Below are positions 1-9,372 of a stretch of 64,000 bases of DNA, piece by piece. A program made the translations under genes and the position numbers. Location of the stretch: NCBI GenBank assembly GCA_963795485.1, contig CAWCIL010000008.1:1488001-1552000 (forward strand), read 5' to 3'. Every line of letters starts with the position of its first letter. The first letter of the stretch is position 1. The notes beneath the pieces are model-generated. The model was not told where the DNA came from. It saw only the letters and a program-made list of their open reading frames with translations, and did not search any database. The DNA is from AP-15 sp963795485 (GTDB taxonomy: Bacteria > Pseudomonadota > Alphaproteobacteria > ATCC43930 > CGMCC-115725).

Positions 1-423
1 CGCACCCTGCGACAGCCCCGATGCCTTCTCCAGCAGCGGGCCGCAAATTTCGCGGGTCAGGCCGGGATAGACCGTCGATTCGAACACGACGACCGAGCCC
101 GGCCGCAGCCGCGGCCCGATCAGCGCGCAGGCGTCGGTCAGCGGCCCGAGATCGGGGCGGCGCTCGGCATCGATCGGCGTCGGCACCGTGACGATCAGAA
201 AGCTCGCTTCGGCCAACGTATCGGCGTCGCCGGTCAGCCGCAGCCTAGTGTCCCGCAACGCTGCCGCAGGGACCTCCCCGGTCGCATCGCGCGCCCCGCG
301 CAACGCCGCGATCCGGCGTTTCGATATGTCAAAGCCGATGACCGGCTCGAACTGCCTCGCCAGGGCCAGGGCCACCGGCAGCCCGACATAGCCGAGACCG
401 ATAACGGCAAATCCGCGCTCCAT
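1..423 (-). CDS. Nucleotide-sugar (UDP-GlcNAc/ManNAc type) dehydrogenase, N-terminal part
   Basis: This gene runs off the left edge, so only the first 141 residues are visible. The start is the ATG whose complement lies at 421-423. The protein opens with a Rossmann dinucleotide fold, FAVIGLGYVGLPVALAL, followed by GFDISKRRI and the conserved strand-loop LIVTVPTPID and FESTVYPGLT. These are hallmarks of the UDP-glucose/GDP-mannose dehydrogenase superfamily. The PTPID...RPDLGPL wording resembles the TviB/WbpA/CapL group, which oxidises UDP-N-acetylhexosamines to uronic acids for capsule or O-antigen. The catalytic cysteine domain lies outside the window, so substrate cannot be settled. Family assignment is confident, subgroup is inferred. 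Confidence 0.88.
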   Translation of the reverse strand, partial: MERGFAVIGLGYVGLPVALALARQFEPVIGFDISKRRIAALRGARDATGEVPAAALRDTRLRLTGDADTLAEASFLIVTVPTPIDAERRPDLGPLTDACALIGPRLRPGSVVVFESTVYPGLTREICGPLLEKASGLSQGA

Positions 424-815
424 CCGAGCCTCCCTCAGGAATTCCGCGGCCTGATCTTCGATCCCCGCAGGTCGCGACGCCCGAGGCCGCTTTATACGTG
501 AAGCGTTGAAATTTTGCGAAACGGCAAATACTTAACGCATTGGGATCGCTTGCCTGACATGCTCGGCGCGGGTGGGAACTTGCCGGGACGGAGCAGGATA
601 GAGCGCCAGCGGCGCGCATCCGCTCGATCTGCTCCGGCATCGGCGCTTCGGCGAAATCCATCAGCACTCTCGATCGCAGATCGTGGCCGGGTGCCCGCTT
701 TTTGTGCGATGCACCCAAAATAGCCATTATCATATTAAAAATAAAACGAGAATTTACCTGTTGCAGCGCAGCAAAAGCGATGGATAATACGGGGACCAGG
801 ATCTCGAGGTCCGCT
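424..815. other. Intergenic region between divergent genes, AT-rich near 718-755
   Basis: This 392-base gap separates the divergent nucleotide-sugar dehydrogenase and cupin genes. Most of it has no convincing coding signal on either strand. From about 718 to 755 the composition becomes strikingly AT-rich for this genome, with TATCAT at 728-733 as a possible -10 box for the cupin gene. No good -35 partner is seen, so no promoter is called. Confidence 0.4.
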
Positions 816-1259
816 ATGACCGATACGCTGTTCGCGCATCAAAAGGCCGATGCCCCGGAAGCCGGCTATGCCGAGGACGGTCTGCGCGCCTTTTTCGCCT
901 ATCGCGACCTGGGGGTCATCGCGGCGACGCATGGCCGATTGCGGGTGCAGCTGGTCCGCGCTGCCCGCAACGCCTCGGAGGCTAAGGGCGGCACGGGGTT
1001 TCACATGCACACGGCTGATGTGCATGTCGTTTACATGCTCCGCGGCTGGGCCAAATTCGACTACGATGGCGTCGACACCTTGGTCGAGGCCGGCGACTGC
1101 GTGCATCAGCGGCCGGGCATCGTCCACAATCTCTATGACTGGTCGGACGACATGGAGTTTATGGAGATCATCGCCCCGGCCGAGTTTGCCACGACCGAGA
1201 TCACCCGGCCGGCCTCCGTCGCCGCAGGCGAGCCACGAGGTCCTCAGTCGCTGGCGTAG
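816..1259 (+). CDS. Cupin domain-containing protein
   Basis: A 147-residue single-domain cupin. The first cupin motif is visible as GFHMHTADVHVVYMLRG, with the two histidines and the conserved acidic/aromatic positions. The second is GDCVHQRPGIVHNLYD, giving the usual metal-binding His set. The MTDTLF start at 816 is chosen because the residues upstream look unstructured; an alternative ATG exists at 780. The gene converges on phaZ and their 3' ends overlap by 16 bases. Cupins of this size may be enzymes or ligand sensors and nothing here shows the substrate. Confidence 0.8.
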   Translation: MTDTLFAHQKADAPEAGYAEDGLRAFFAYRDLGVIAATHGRLRVQLVRAARNASEAKGGTGFHMHTADVHVVYMLRGWAKFDYDGVDTLVEAGDCVHQRPGIVHNLYDWSDDMEFMEIIAPAEFATTEITRPASVAAGEPRGPQSLA

Positions 1260-2470
1260 ACGATGTTTCGCAGCATCGGGTAGATCAGGCTGCTCCAGCG
1301 CTGTCCATTGAAGACGCCGTAATGGCCGACGCCGGTCTGGACGTGATGGCGCTTCATCGACGGTCGCAGCCCAGTGCACAAATCTTGGGCGGCCAGTGTC
1401 TGGCCGACCGCGCAAATGTCGTCGCGCTCGCCTTCCACGGTGAATAGTGCAGTGCGCCGGATCGCCCGCGGATCGACGCGACGGCCGCGCCATTCGAGCC
1501 TGCCCAGCGGCAATGCGTGCTCCTGAAAGACCGCGCGCACCGTCTGCAGATAAAATTCGGCGGGCAGGTCCATCACGGCCAGGTACTCGTCGTAAAATTT
1601 GCGGATCGCCGCTGCCTTGTCCGCCTCGCCATTGGCGGTATGGCAGAACAGATCGAGCTGGGCCTTGACGTGCCGGTCGAGGTTCATGCTCATGAACGCG
1701 GCGAGCTGGGTAAAGCCCGGATAGACCCGGCGCCAGGCGCCATCGAAGCGCATCGGCACGCAGTCGATCAGGTTGCGCTCGAACCAGCCGATCGGCCGGC
1801 TCGTCGCCAGCCGGTTGACCGCGGTCGGGTTGAGGCGGGTGTCGATCGGCCCGGCCATCAGGGTCATGCTGCGCGGCTGTGCCGGATGGCCGTCTTCGGC
1901 CATGATCGCGACCGCGGCGAGGACCGCGACGCAGGGCTGGCAAACCGCGACGACATGCGCACCGGGGCCGAGCACTTCGAGGAAGGTCATGACGTGGTCG
2001 ATGAAGTCGTCGAAACCGAAACGGCCGTGGCGCAAGCCGACATCGCGGGCATTGTGCCAGTCGGTGATGTAGACGTCGTGCTCGGCCAGCATCGTACGCA
2101 CGGTGCCGCGCAGCAGGGTGGCGAAATGGCCCGACATCGGCGCCACCAGCAGCACCCGCGGCTGGGCCGCTTTGATGTCCTTTTCAAAGCGCAACAGAGT
2201 GGCGAACGGAGTGCGGTGCACCGCGGTCTCGCGCACCGCGACCGTGCGGCCGGCGACCGCGACACGATCGATGCCGAAGGCCGGGCGGCGGTGGCTCAAT
2301 CCGGCGCGCGCGATCAGCTCATAGAGGGCGGCGACGGCACGCTGCACCGCGCTGCGGGAGCTGCCGGGGGGCAGCGGCATCAGCGCTGCGGCGGCCATAT
2401 TGGCGAAGCTGCGAAGAGGTGCGAGCGAGTCGGCATAGGCTTGAAAGTTCTGATAAATCATTGCGCGCAT
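1244..2470 (-). CDS. phaZ: Intracellular poly(3-hydroxybutyrate) depolymerase
   Basis: A 408-residue protein of the intracellular PHB depolymerase family (PhaZ1 type, alpha/beta hydrolase fold). It mobilises stored polyhydroxybutyrate granules. The family uses a cysteine nucleophile in place of serine: the box AVCQPC places it at about residue 177. TDWHNARDVGL, GGAWRRVYPGF-like segments and the C-terminal VGHYGVFNG, which carries the catalytic His, are typical. The reading frame stays open far upstream, but the ATG at 2470 has a good GGGAGA ribosome site 6 bases before it and matches the family N-terminus MxxxIYQxFQ. No PHB synthase gene lies nearby. The usual family length is about 400-420. 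Confidence 0.93.
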   Translation of the reverse strand: MRAMIYQNFQAYADSLAPLRSFANMAAAALMPLPPGSSRSAVQRAVAALYELIARAGLSHRRPAFGIDRVAVAGRTVAVRETAVHRTPFATLLRFEKDIKAAQPRVLLVAPMSGHFATLLRGTVRTMLAEHDVYITDWHNARDVGLRHGRFGFDDFIDHVMTFLEVLGPGAHVVAVCQPCVAVLAAVAIMAEDGHPAQPRSMTLMAGPIDTRLNPTAVNRLATSRPIGWFERNLIDCVPMRFDGAWRRVYPGFTQLAAFMSMNLDRHVKAQLDLFCHTANGEADKAAAIRKFYDEYLAVMDLPAEFYLQTVRAVFQEHALPLGRLEWRGRRVDPRAIRRTALFTVEGERDDICAVGQTLAAQDLCTGLRPSMKRHHVQTGVGHYGVFNGQRWSSLIYPMLRNIVYASD

Positions 2471-2632
2471 CCGCTCTCCCGGCCCAACGCCGCAGACTAG
2501 TGGGTTTGACCGCGACATGCGAGAAGGTTTGGCGCAGCAATTGCGGCTGTGGGACAATGGCCGGTCGGCCGGCATGCATGCCCGTGACCAGCGTGCATGC
2601 CATGGCCACGGCGCCATGAACGGAGCGCAGCG

Positions 2633-3287
2633 ATGACCGAGGCCATATTGACGATCAGCAGCCGGAATTATTCCTCGTGGTCGCTGCGCGGCTGGCTGTT
2701 GTGCCGGATGGCCGGGTTGGAGTTCGTCGAAGAGGTGGTGCCGGCCGACGACCCGGCAAACCGCGCCGAGCTGCTGCTGCTGTCGCCGTCGATCCTGGTG
2801 CCCTGTCTGATCCATGACGGCATCCGGGTCTGGGACACCCTGGCGATTGCCGAATACCTGAACGAATTGAACCCGAAAGCCGGGCTGTTGCCGGTCGACC
2901 GCGCGGCCCGCGCCCGCTGCCGCTCGATCTGCGGCGAAATGCATTCCGGTTTCACCAATCTGCGCTCGGCATTGCCGATGAACCTCAAGGCGCGCCATCC
3001 AGGCTTCAAGATTTGGTCGGGGGCCCAGGCGGACATCGACCGGATTGCCGCCATCTGGCGCGACTGCTTCGCCGAGCATCGCGGGCCGTACCTGTTCGGG
3101 AGCTTGTCGATGGCCGATGCGATGTATGCCCCGGTCGTGACCCGGTTCAGCACCTACGAGGTCGAGCTTGACCGCGTCTGCGCCGAGTATTGTCGAGCGC
3201 ATTCTGGCGTTGCCTGACATGATCGCCTGGCGAGAGGCCGCCCTGGTCGAGCCGGACGAGTTCGAAGAGCTCGACATGGAGTTCTGA
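2633..3287 (+). CDS. Glutathione S-transferase family protein, apparent frameshift near 3193
   Basis: The N-terminal thioredoxin-like GST domain is clear: ILTISSRNYSSWSLRGWLL, ILVPCLIHDG and VWDTLAIAEYLNE hold the glutathione-site cis-Pro and Glu/Ser region. An alpha-helical C-terminal domain follows, with GSLSMADAMYAPVVTRF. The literal frame stops at 3217 after an implausible tail. One frame over, the sequence reads ERILALPDMIAWREAA...EELDMEF and stops at 3287, which is the normal GST ending. A single extra base in 3191-3194 (TGTC before GAG) explains this. The start is the ATG at 2633, close after GGAG. The gene diverges from phaZ. Probably a detoxification enzyme; substrate unknown. Confidence 0.85.
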
Positions 3288-3336
3288 GCGGATTATCTGC
3301 CCCTGCCTAAAAGCGCGCGAAGGAATTCAAATAATC

Positions 3337-3460
3337 CGTCATTCCAGGACGCGAGCAGGCCCGCGAGCCCGGAACCAGTCAACACCGGCCCGCGAAATCG
3401 GGCGAGCTGCTATCTTTCATAGATTCCGGGCCTGCCCCGTTGGGGCTGTCCGGAATGACG
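3337..3460. repeat. REP-like intergenic repeat, inverted ends
   Basis: The element starts with CGTCATTCCAGGAC and ends with GTCCGGAATGACG, an inverted pair enclosing GC-rich 'gagcccgg' style sequence. This is the common alphaproteobacterial 'cgtcattcc' repeat class. Related pieces occur at about 7740, 34930 and 41330 in this window. It sits between the convergent GST and MFS genes and may act as a transcription stop. Confidence 0.65.
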
Positions 3461-3514
3461 ATCCTGTGGATGGGATTGGCTCCCGAGCCGGGGCAAGCGG
3501 GCTGGGCCAAGCGC

Positions 3515-4924
3515 TCAGCGCGAGATCGCCTCGAGCCGCAGCCGGGTGGTGCGCGGCCCCATCGAGGCGATGACCACGAACACGATCAGCATCGCGCCCG
3601 CGATAAACAGGAATACGCCGAGGGTCCCGTAATGCCGGAGAAAATAGGCGATGAAAAAGCCGACGAAGATCGTGCTAAAGCGGCTCCAGGAATAGGTAAA
3701 GCCCACTGCGCGGGCGCGAATTCGGGTCGGATACAGCTCGGATTGGTAGGCGTGCAGCGAATAGGCGAGAATGGTGTTGGAAAATGCGATCAGCAACCCG
3801 ACCACGATGATGCCGGCCGCCATGCGTTGCTGCGAAAACAGGATACCGAACCCGGCGATCGCCAATGCCGCGCAGGCGAGCTGCCATTTCCGCTCGAACC
3901 GGTCGGCGATCTGCGTCGCGACCAGCGCCGCTACCGGCGAGGCGATCGCGATGACCACGGTATAGGCGAGCGATTTGGTGAAGGTGATCCCCTGCGCCAC
4001 CAGCAGGGTCGGGACCCAGCTGGTGAACCCGTAATAGCCGATCGTCTGCACCAGCTGAAAGATCACCAGCATGGTGGTGCGATTGCGGTAGGGCGGACGG
4101 AAAGCCTCCCACAGCGACCCGGTGGCCTCCTCGACCTCGCCGGCGAGGATCTGCGGCGGCGGCAAGGGGCGCCCGATCTCGGCTTCGACCCGGGCCTCGA
4201 TCATGCGGGCGACCCGGTCCGCCTCGGCATGGCGGCCGCGTTGGGCGAGCCAGCGCGGCAATTCGGGGAGCCGCAGCCGCAGCCACCAGGCGATGATCGC
4301 CCCGGCAGCGCCAATGATCGTGACCCAGCGCCAGCCGTCTAGTCCAAAGGCCGTCCGCGGAACCAGCAGCCAGGACAGAAACGCCGCGGTCGGGTAGGCG
4401 CACAGGCTGATCGTCGCGACAAAGGCAAAGGCGGCGCCGCGGCGATCTCTCGGCACCAGCTCGGACAGATAGGTGTCGATCGTGACGAACTCGACGCCGA
4501 TGCCGATCCCAGCGATCAAACGCCAGATCACCAAGCCGACATCGCTCGATTGGAACGCCATGACGAAGGTGGCGATCGAATACCAGACCAGCGCGAAGGT
4601 GAAGATCGTCCGCCGTCCAAAGAAATCGGAAAGCGGGCTCAGCAGCAGCGTGCCGATGAACATGCCGACGAAGGTCGCAGCGACCAGGCTCGCGAACCCG
4701 TGGATGTCGAAGAACCCGCGCGTCGTCGGCACCATGATCCCGGCCCGGTAGAGGCCAGGAGCGATATAGGCGATCAGCCCGTTGTCGAAGACCTCAAAGA
4801 ACGCACCGAGTGCCAGCAGCACGACAAAGCCGACCATGTAGCGGCTCTGCGGCAGCCTATCCATGCGCGCGGCGATCGTCGTCGCGGAGCGGCCGGCGAC
4901 CGGCATGGCGATGTCCTCAGCCAC
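3515..4924 (-). CDS. MFS transporter (sugar/metabolite:H+ symporter type)
   Basis: A 469-residue, 12-helix major facilitator. Visible signatures are the loop 2-3 motif LSPLSDFFGRRTIFTF, the helix-4/5 region RLIAGIGIGVEFVTIDTYLSELVPRDRRG typical of the sugar-porter and metabolite:H+ symporter groups, and SELYPTRIRARAVGF near helix 10. The start is the GTG at 4924 (VAEDIAMPV) because a strong AGGAGG lies 7 bases upstream. The frame continues further 5' but without family similarity. The downstream-facing dehydratase gene at 5085-6035 is co-oriented and may share its transcript, which would suggest an amino or organic acid substrate. That is inference only. Confidence 0.88.
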   Translation of the reverse strand: MAEDIAMPVAGRSATTIAARMDRLPQSRYMVGFVVLLALGAFFEVFDNGLIAYIAPGLYRAGIMVPTTRGFFDIHGFASLVAATFVGMFIGTLLLSPLSDFFGRRTIFTFALVWYSIATFVMAFQSSDVGLVIWRLIAGIGIGVEFVTIDTYLSELVPRDRRGAAFAFVATISLCAYPTAAFLSWLLVPRTAFGLDGWRWVTIIGAAGAIIAWWLRLRLPELPRWLAQRGRHAEADRVARMIEARVEAEIGRPLPPPQILAGEVEEATGSLWEAFRPPYRNRTTMLVIFQLVQTIGYYGFTSWVPTLLVAQGITFTKSLAYTVVIAIASPVAALVATQIADRFERKWQLACAALAIAGFGILFSQQRMAAGIIVVGLLIAFSNTILAYSLHAYQSELYPTRIRARAVGFTYSWSRFSTIFVGFFIAYFLRHYGTLGVFLFIAGAMLIVFVVIASMGPRTTRLRLEAISR

Positions 4925-5084
4925 GGTGTTTCCTCCTGTTTTGTGCATTATCTCGCGACGCGGGCGGACGACGCAATCCGCTATCCCCGCGCCAATCGCC
5001 GATGTCGATGTCCCCGCCGGCAGGCGCCGAACAACCGTTATGCCGGGCTCATGGGTGCAAGTACATCGTTTTTCCGGTTCGGCG

Positions 5085-6035
<951 letters not shown>

Positions 6036-6227
6036 GGTGTCCCTTCCCTGAAGGACAGAAGTCATAGGGTGTCCTGTATGGCCCGCGTTGCCGCGGCAAT
6101 CCGCTCCTCGACGGTGGGCGGTCAGCGAAAAGTGCTGGGTCACCGAAACGTGTGATGCGCGCGGCGCCGAAAAGGGCCAATTCTGAGCCGTCGCAATCGT
6201 CAACCATTTCAGGGGAGGCTACCGATC

Positions 6228-6842
6228 ATGCGCCGGACATCGTTTCTTGCGGTTGTCGTCGTCATCGCCTTCGTCGCGCTGCCGGCCCTTGCCCAGGCGC
6301 CGCCGGCCGGCACGCCGGTCCGTATCCGCGGCACCGTCAACAAGTTCGCCGGCCGCATCCTGACTGTCAAAGAACGCGATGGCCAGATCGCGACCGCGGC
6401 GCTCGCGCCGGATGCCGGGATCGAGACGCTGGTCAAGCGCAGCCTTGCCGACATCAAGCCCGGCGATTTTGTCGCATCGACCGGGATCAGGGCCAAGGAC
6501 GGCGAGATCCACGCGATCGAAGTGCGCATCTTCCCCAAGGCGGAGCCCAATGGCGGCCGGCAATTCGCCTGGGACCTTTCGCCCGATAGCGTGATGACCA
6601 ACGCCACGGTCGGCACCGTCACCAAGGCGCCGCAGGGCGAGGTCTTGCACGTCACCTTTAGAGGCGGCCAGTCCCAATACAGCGTCGGTCCCGACGTGCC
6701 GGTGCTGGCGACAGCCCCGGGCGACATCAGCCTCCTAAAGCCGGGCGCCGCGGTCTTTGTTCTCGCGCTGAAGCATTCCGACGGCAGCTTGACCTCGAAG
6801 CGGCTTTACGTCGAGAAGAACGGCATCAAGCCGCCGATGTAA
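6228..6842 (+). CDS. Secreted protein with DUF5666-like domain
   Basis: A 204-residue protein with a clear Sec signal peptide (RRTSFLAVVVVIAFVALPALAQA, cleavage probably after AQA). The mature part is beta-rich, VRIRGTVNKFAGRILTVKERDGQ, with pairs of strands resembling the DUF5666/OB-like repeats in many proteobacterial periplasmic proteins. No catalytic motif is visible. The gene is preceded by AGGGGAGGCT and followed 30 bases later by msrQ on the same strand, the position where msrP normally sits. It is not an MsrP: there is no molybdopterin fold or Tat motif. Function unknown. Confidence 0.7.
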   Translation: MRRTSFLAVVVVIAFVALPALAQAPPAGTPVRIRGTVNKFAGRILTVKERDGQIATAALAPDAGIETLVKRSLADIKPGDFVASTGIRAKDGEIHAIEVRIFPKAEPNGGRQFAWDLSPDSVMTNATVGTVTKAPQGEVLHVTFRGGQSQYSVGPDVPVLATAPGDISLLKPGAAVFVLALKHSDGSLTSKRLYVEKNGIKPPM

Positions 6843-6872
6843 GGGAGGCTGCGCCGCAGCTGGAGCCCGCCG

Positions 6873-7787
6873 ATGGTGTTGCCGTGGAATGATTACAGCG
6901 GCCGGTTGTCGCCGTTGAAGCTCGCCGTCTTCGTGGCGCTGTTCGTGCCGGCGGGCTGGGTGGCGTTCGCCTATGGCTTTGGGCTGCTCGGCGCGCGCCC
7001 GCTCAACGAAGCGATCCACCAGATCGGGCTGTGGACGATCCGGCTGATCTTTCTGGCCCTGGCGGTGACGCCGCTGCGCCAAATCCTGCAATGGCCGCGG
7101 CTGATCCTGGTGCGGCGGATGATCGGGGTCGCCGCCTTCGCCTATGTGCTGATCCATTTCTCGCTTTATACGGCGAGCGAGGCCTTCGACCTCGAAAAGG
7201 TCGCCGGCGAGATCGTGCACCGGATTTATCTGACGATCGGCTTTGCCGCGTTGCTCGGCCTCGCGGCATTGGCGGCGACCTCGACCGACGGCATGGTCCG
7301 CCGTCTCGGCGCCCGGCGCTGGCAGCTGTTGCACCGGCTCGTCTACGCGATCGGGGTGCTCGCCGTCATCCACTACTGCTTTCAGGCGAAGCTCGATAAG
7401 TCGGAGCCGACGGTTATGGCCGGGCTGTTGTTGTGGCTGCTCGGCTATCGGCTGCTGCTGTGGGGCTTTGGCCGACGCGGGCATCTGGCGCTGGCGTGGG
7501 TGGCTGGTCTCGGTCTCGCCGCGGCGATCGCCACCGCCTTGGGCGAAGCAGCCTATTTCCGGCTCGCCTTCCATGCCCCGATGATCCGGGTGCTGGCGGC
7601 CGATCTCTCGCTCGAGACCGGAATCCGTCCGGCGGTCGTGGTGCTGGCGATCGGGCTCGGCGTCACCGCCCTCGGCGTCTTGCGGCCGGCAACCGCAAGT
7701 CCGGCGAAGCGGCGGCCGCGGCCCGCGGCGGCCACGCCTGTCCGTCATTCCCGAGAAAACGAGAAGCCCGTGCGGTCGAAAGCCTAA
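6873..7787 (+). CDS. msrQ: MsrQ, heme-binding membrane subunit of the MsrPQ methionine sulfoxide reductase
   Basis: A 304-residue multi-helix inner-membrane protein of the YedZ/MsrQ family (ferric-reductase-like transmembrane domain). It passes quinone electrons to periplasmic MsrP for repair of oxidised methionines. The family segments RRMIGVAAFAYVLIHFSLYT, HRIYLTIGFAALLGLAALA, WQLLHRLVYAIGVLAVIHY carry the heme histidines. The C-terminus is about 100 residues longer than short MsrQ and ends in PVRHSRENEKPVRSKA, which appears to be encoded by a REP-like repeat (see the repeat at 7740-7784). No msrP is present in the window. The likely start is the GTG/ATG region at 6873. Confidence 0.87.
   Translation: MVLPWNDYSGRLSPLKLAVFVALFVPAGWVAFAYGFGLLGARPLNEAIHQIGLWTIRLIFLALAVTPLRQILQWPRLILVRRMIGVAAFAYVLIHFSLYTASEAFDLEKVAGEIVHRIYLTIGFAALLGLAALAATSTDGMVRRLGARRWQLLHRLVYAIGVLAVIHYCFQAKLDKSEPTVMAGLLLWLLGYRLLLWGFGRRGHLALAWVAGLGLAAAIATALGEAAYFRLAFHAPMIRVLAADLSLETGIRPAVVVLAIGLGVTALGVLRPATASPAKRRPRPAAATPVRHSRENEKPVRSKA
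7740..7784. repeat. REP-like repeat fragment inside the 3' end of msrQ
   Basis: The stretch beginning CCGTCATTCCCGAGAAAACG belongs to the dispersed 'cgtcattcccgcgaaagcggg' repeat class. In this reading frame it gives RHSRENE, a typical translation of that repeat, so the extreme C-terminus of MsrQ is repeat-derived. Confidence 0.5.
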
Positions 7788-8977
7788 GCGACTCCGTTCA
7801 AGACGAAGTCGAAGATGTCGAAATTGCGCAACCCGGCGGCCGCGGCGCGCTGCCGATACTCGGAAGTCAACGGCCGCGACAGGATAAACGGCACCCGCTG
7901 CTCGCCCTCCCCGCCATGCGAGCGCAGCTGGTGGCCGGCGAGCCCCGACAGATCATGGTCGGCGCGTGCGGCGCCGATCGCGGTCGAGGCGTCGCCCAGC
8001 ACGACGAAATCGGCTTCGCGGTCGAACGGCAGCTCAAACCGCCGCGCCGCCTCCCCACGCTCGAACACCCCGGCGACACCCGGCAATGCAGCACTCGCCG
8101 CCATCATCGCCGGGATCTCGGCTCCGTGGCGAGCATAGACCCGCACGAACGAGCCGAGGGCGCCATGATGGCGCACGAACGGGTCGGTGATCGGGCAGAT
8201 CACCTGCGCCGTCCGGATGCCGAATTGCTTGCGGAGTTCGTCCTCGAGAAAGACGACCCGCGGCTTGTCGTTCATGCCGTGGTCGGCGACAAGGCCGACG
8301 ACCGCACCCAATTCGACAAACCGCTTTACCCGGTCGTCGACCGCGCGGTGAAAGTCGTCGGATTCCGGGTCGCCCGGCGCGTGCGCGTGCTGGACATAGT
8401 CGGACAGCGACAGATAAATGAGCCGCGCCGCCCCGCCTTCGAGCAGCGCCAGCCCGGCATCGAGCACGTAGAGCGACAAATCGGCCGAATACATGGCGGG
8501 CCGCGGCCGTCCGACCAGCGCCTCCATTGCCGGGTCGGCGCATTCGGAAGAAAAGCAATCGCCGTCGAGGTTATGCCCCAACAGCCGGCGCAGCTTGTCT
8601 TTGGCGGTGACCGCGGCGGTGGCGACGCCGGCGCGCGCCATCAGCGAGAGGATCGTCTCGCTGCGCATCAGCGCCGGGTCGGTCATCATGATTTCGCGCC
8701 CGGTCTCGCGATCGAGACAGTAATTTCCAGCGATGCCGTGCACCCTGGGCGACACCCCGGTCACGATCGAGAGATTGTTGGGGTTGGTAAAGGTCGGCAT
8801 CACCGCGTCGGCGCTGCCGAGAAACCCGTCCCGCGCAAAGCCGCCGATTGTCGGCAGCACGCCGTCAGCGATGCCGCGTTCGACATAAGCGGGGTCGAAC
8901 CCATCGACGCAGATCACCACCGCCGGCCGCTCCGGCTTCCGATACCGCCGGCCGTTCAGTTCGATCCAATAGGCCAT
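7784..8977 (-). CDS. phnA: Phosphonoacetate hydrolase
   Basis: A 397-residue alkaline-phosphatase-superfamily enzyme that hydrolyses phosphonoacetate to acetate and phosphate. Metal-site signatures are visible: VVICVDGFDPAY (Asp25 region), MPTFTNPNNLSIVTG with the nucleophilic Thr at about residue 64, SLSDYVQHAHAPGDPESD and GLVADHGMNDK, and the C-terminal GLAGHQLRSHGG His ligand. GNYCLDRETGREIMMTDP is characteristic of PhnA rather than generic nucleotide pyrophosphatases. The usual partners for 2-aminoethylphosphonate breakdown (phnW, phnY) are absent here. Its 3' end overlaps the 3' end of msrQ by 4 bases, convergently. Confidence 0.92.
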   Translation of the reverse strand: MAYWIELNGRRYRKPERPAVVICVDGFDPAYVERGIADGVLPTIGGFARDGFLGSADAVMPTFTNPNNLSIVTGVSPRVHGIAGNYCLDRETGREIMMTDPALMRSETILSLMARAGVATAAVTAKDKLRRLLGHNLDGDCFSSECADPAMEALVGRPRPAMYSADLSLYVLDAGLALLEGGAARLIYLSLSDYVQHAHAPGDPESDDFHRAVDDRVKRFVELGAVVGLVADHGMNDKPRVVFLEDELRKQFGIRTAQVICPITDPFVRHHGALGSFVRVYARHGAEIPAMMAASAALPGVAGVFERGEAARRFELPFDREADFVVLGDASTAIGAARADHDLSGLAGHQLRSHGGEGEQRVPFILSRPLTSEYRQRAAAAGLRNFDIFDFVLNGVA

Positions 8978-9334
8978 CGCCTTGTCTCCCGGCCGCTCCC
9001 CGTCACGCAGCCATCCCTATCACTTAGTATGGGTGGAGCTCAGCGAAACCCTCGTCCCCAGAAGTAGCGCGACGGTCCGCTTCGTCGTTGCAAAACGAAC
9101 AGCATCGATCTGTGTAGCGCGGCGGACGCCGAGTGAGCTCAGCCCGCAACGATCCCTTCACCCGACGCCTGTGCGATCATTCGCTCGAACACCATCGCAA
9201 CGACGATGTCGTTGGACGATCCGCACGTTTGCGAGACCGGGCTCACCCGTGCCATGGGTCAGCACCTAGGTACGGAGCCCGTTCATAACGGCAACGCAAA
9301 ATTTCTCCCTTGAAAGGCGGCAATGGCCGAGTTA
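8978..9334. other. Intergenic region upstream of phnA and the HxlR regulator
   Basis: The gap between divergent phnA and the HxlR gene is nearly 400 bases including the operator at 9334-9350. The rest shows no coding signal, repeat or RNA structure that could be supported. Confidence 0.4.
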
Positions 9335-9350
9335 CTTGCATCGTGCAAGT
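9334..9350. promoter_or_regulatory. Palindromic operator upstream of the HxlR gene
   Basis: A perfect inverted repeat, ACTTGCA-TCG-TGCAAGT, with arms of 7 bases and a 3-base centre, lies 23 bases before the regulator's start codon. It is embedded between two copies of GTTAC. HxlR-type winged-helix dimers bind short palindromes of this layout. Autoregulation and control of the emrAB-like genes is inferred. Confidence 0.6.
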
Positions 9351-9372
9351 TACTGGAGAGCGGAGGTTGCCA

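Noticed and set aside
2471..3277. Long open frame extending phaZ upstream to 3277
   Set aside because: It is the antisense shadow of the GST gene; the PhaZ family N-terminus and ribosome site fix the start at 2470.
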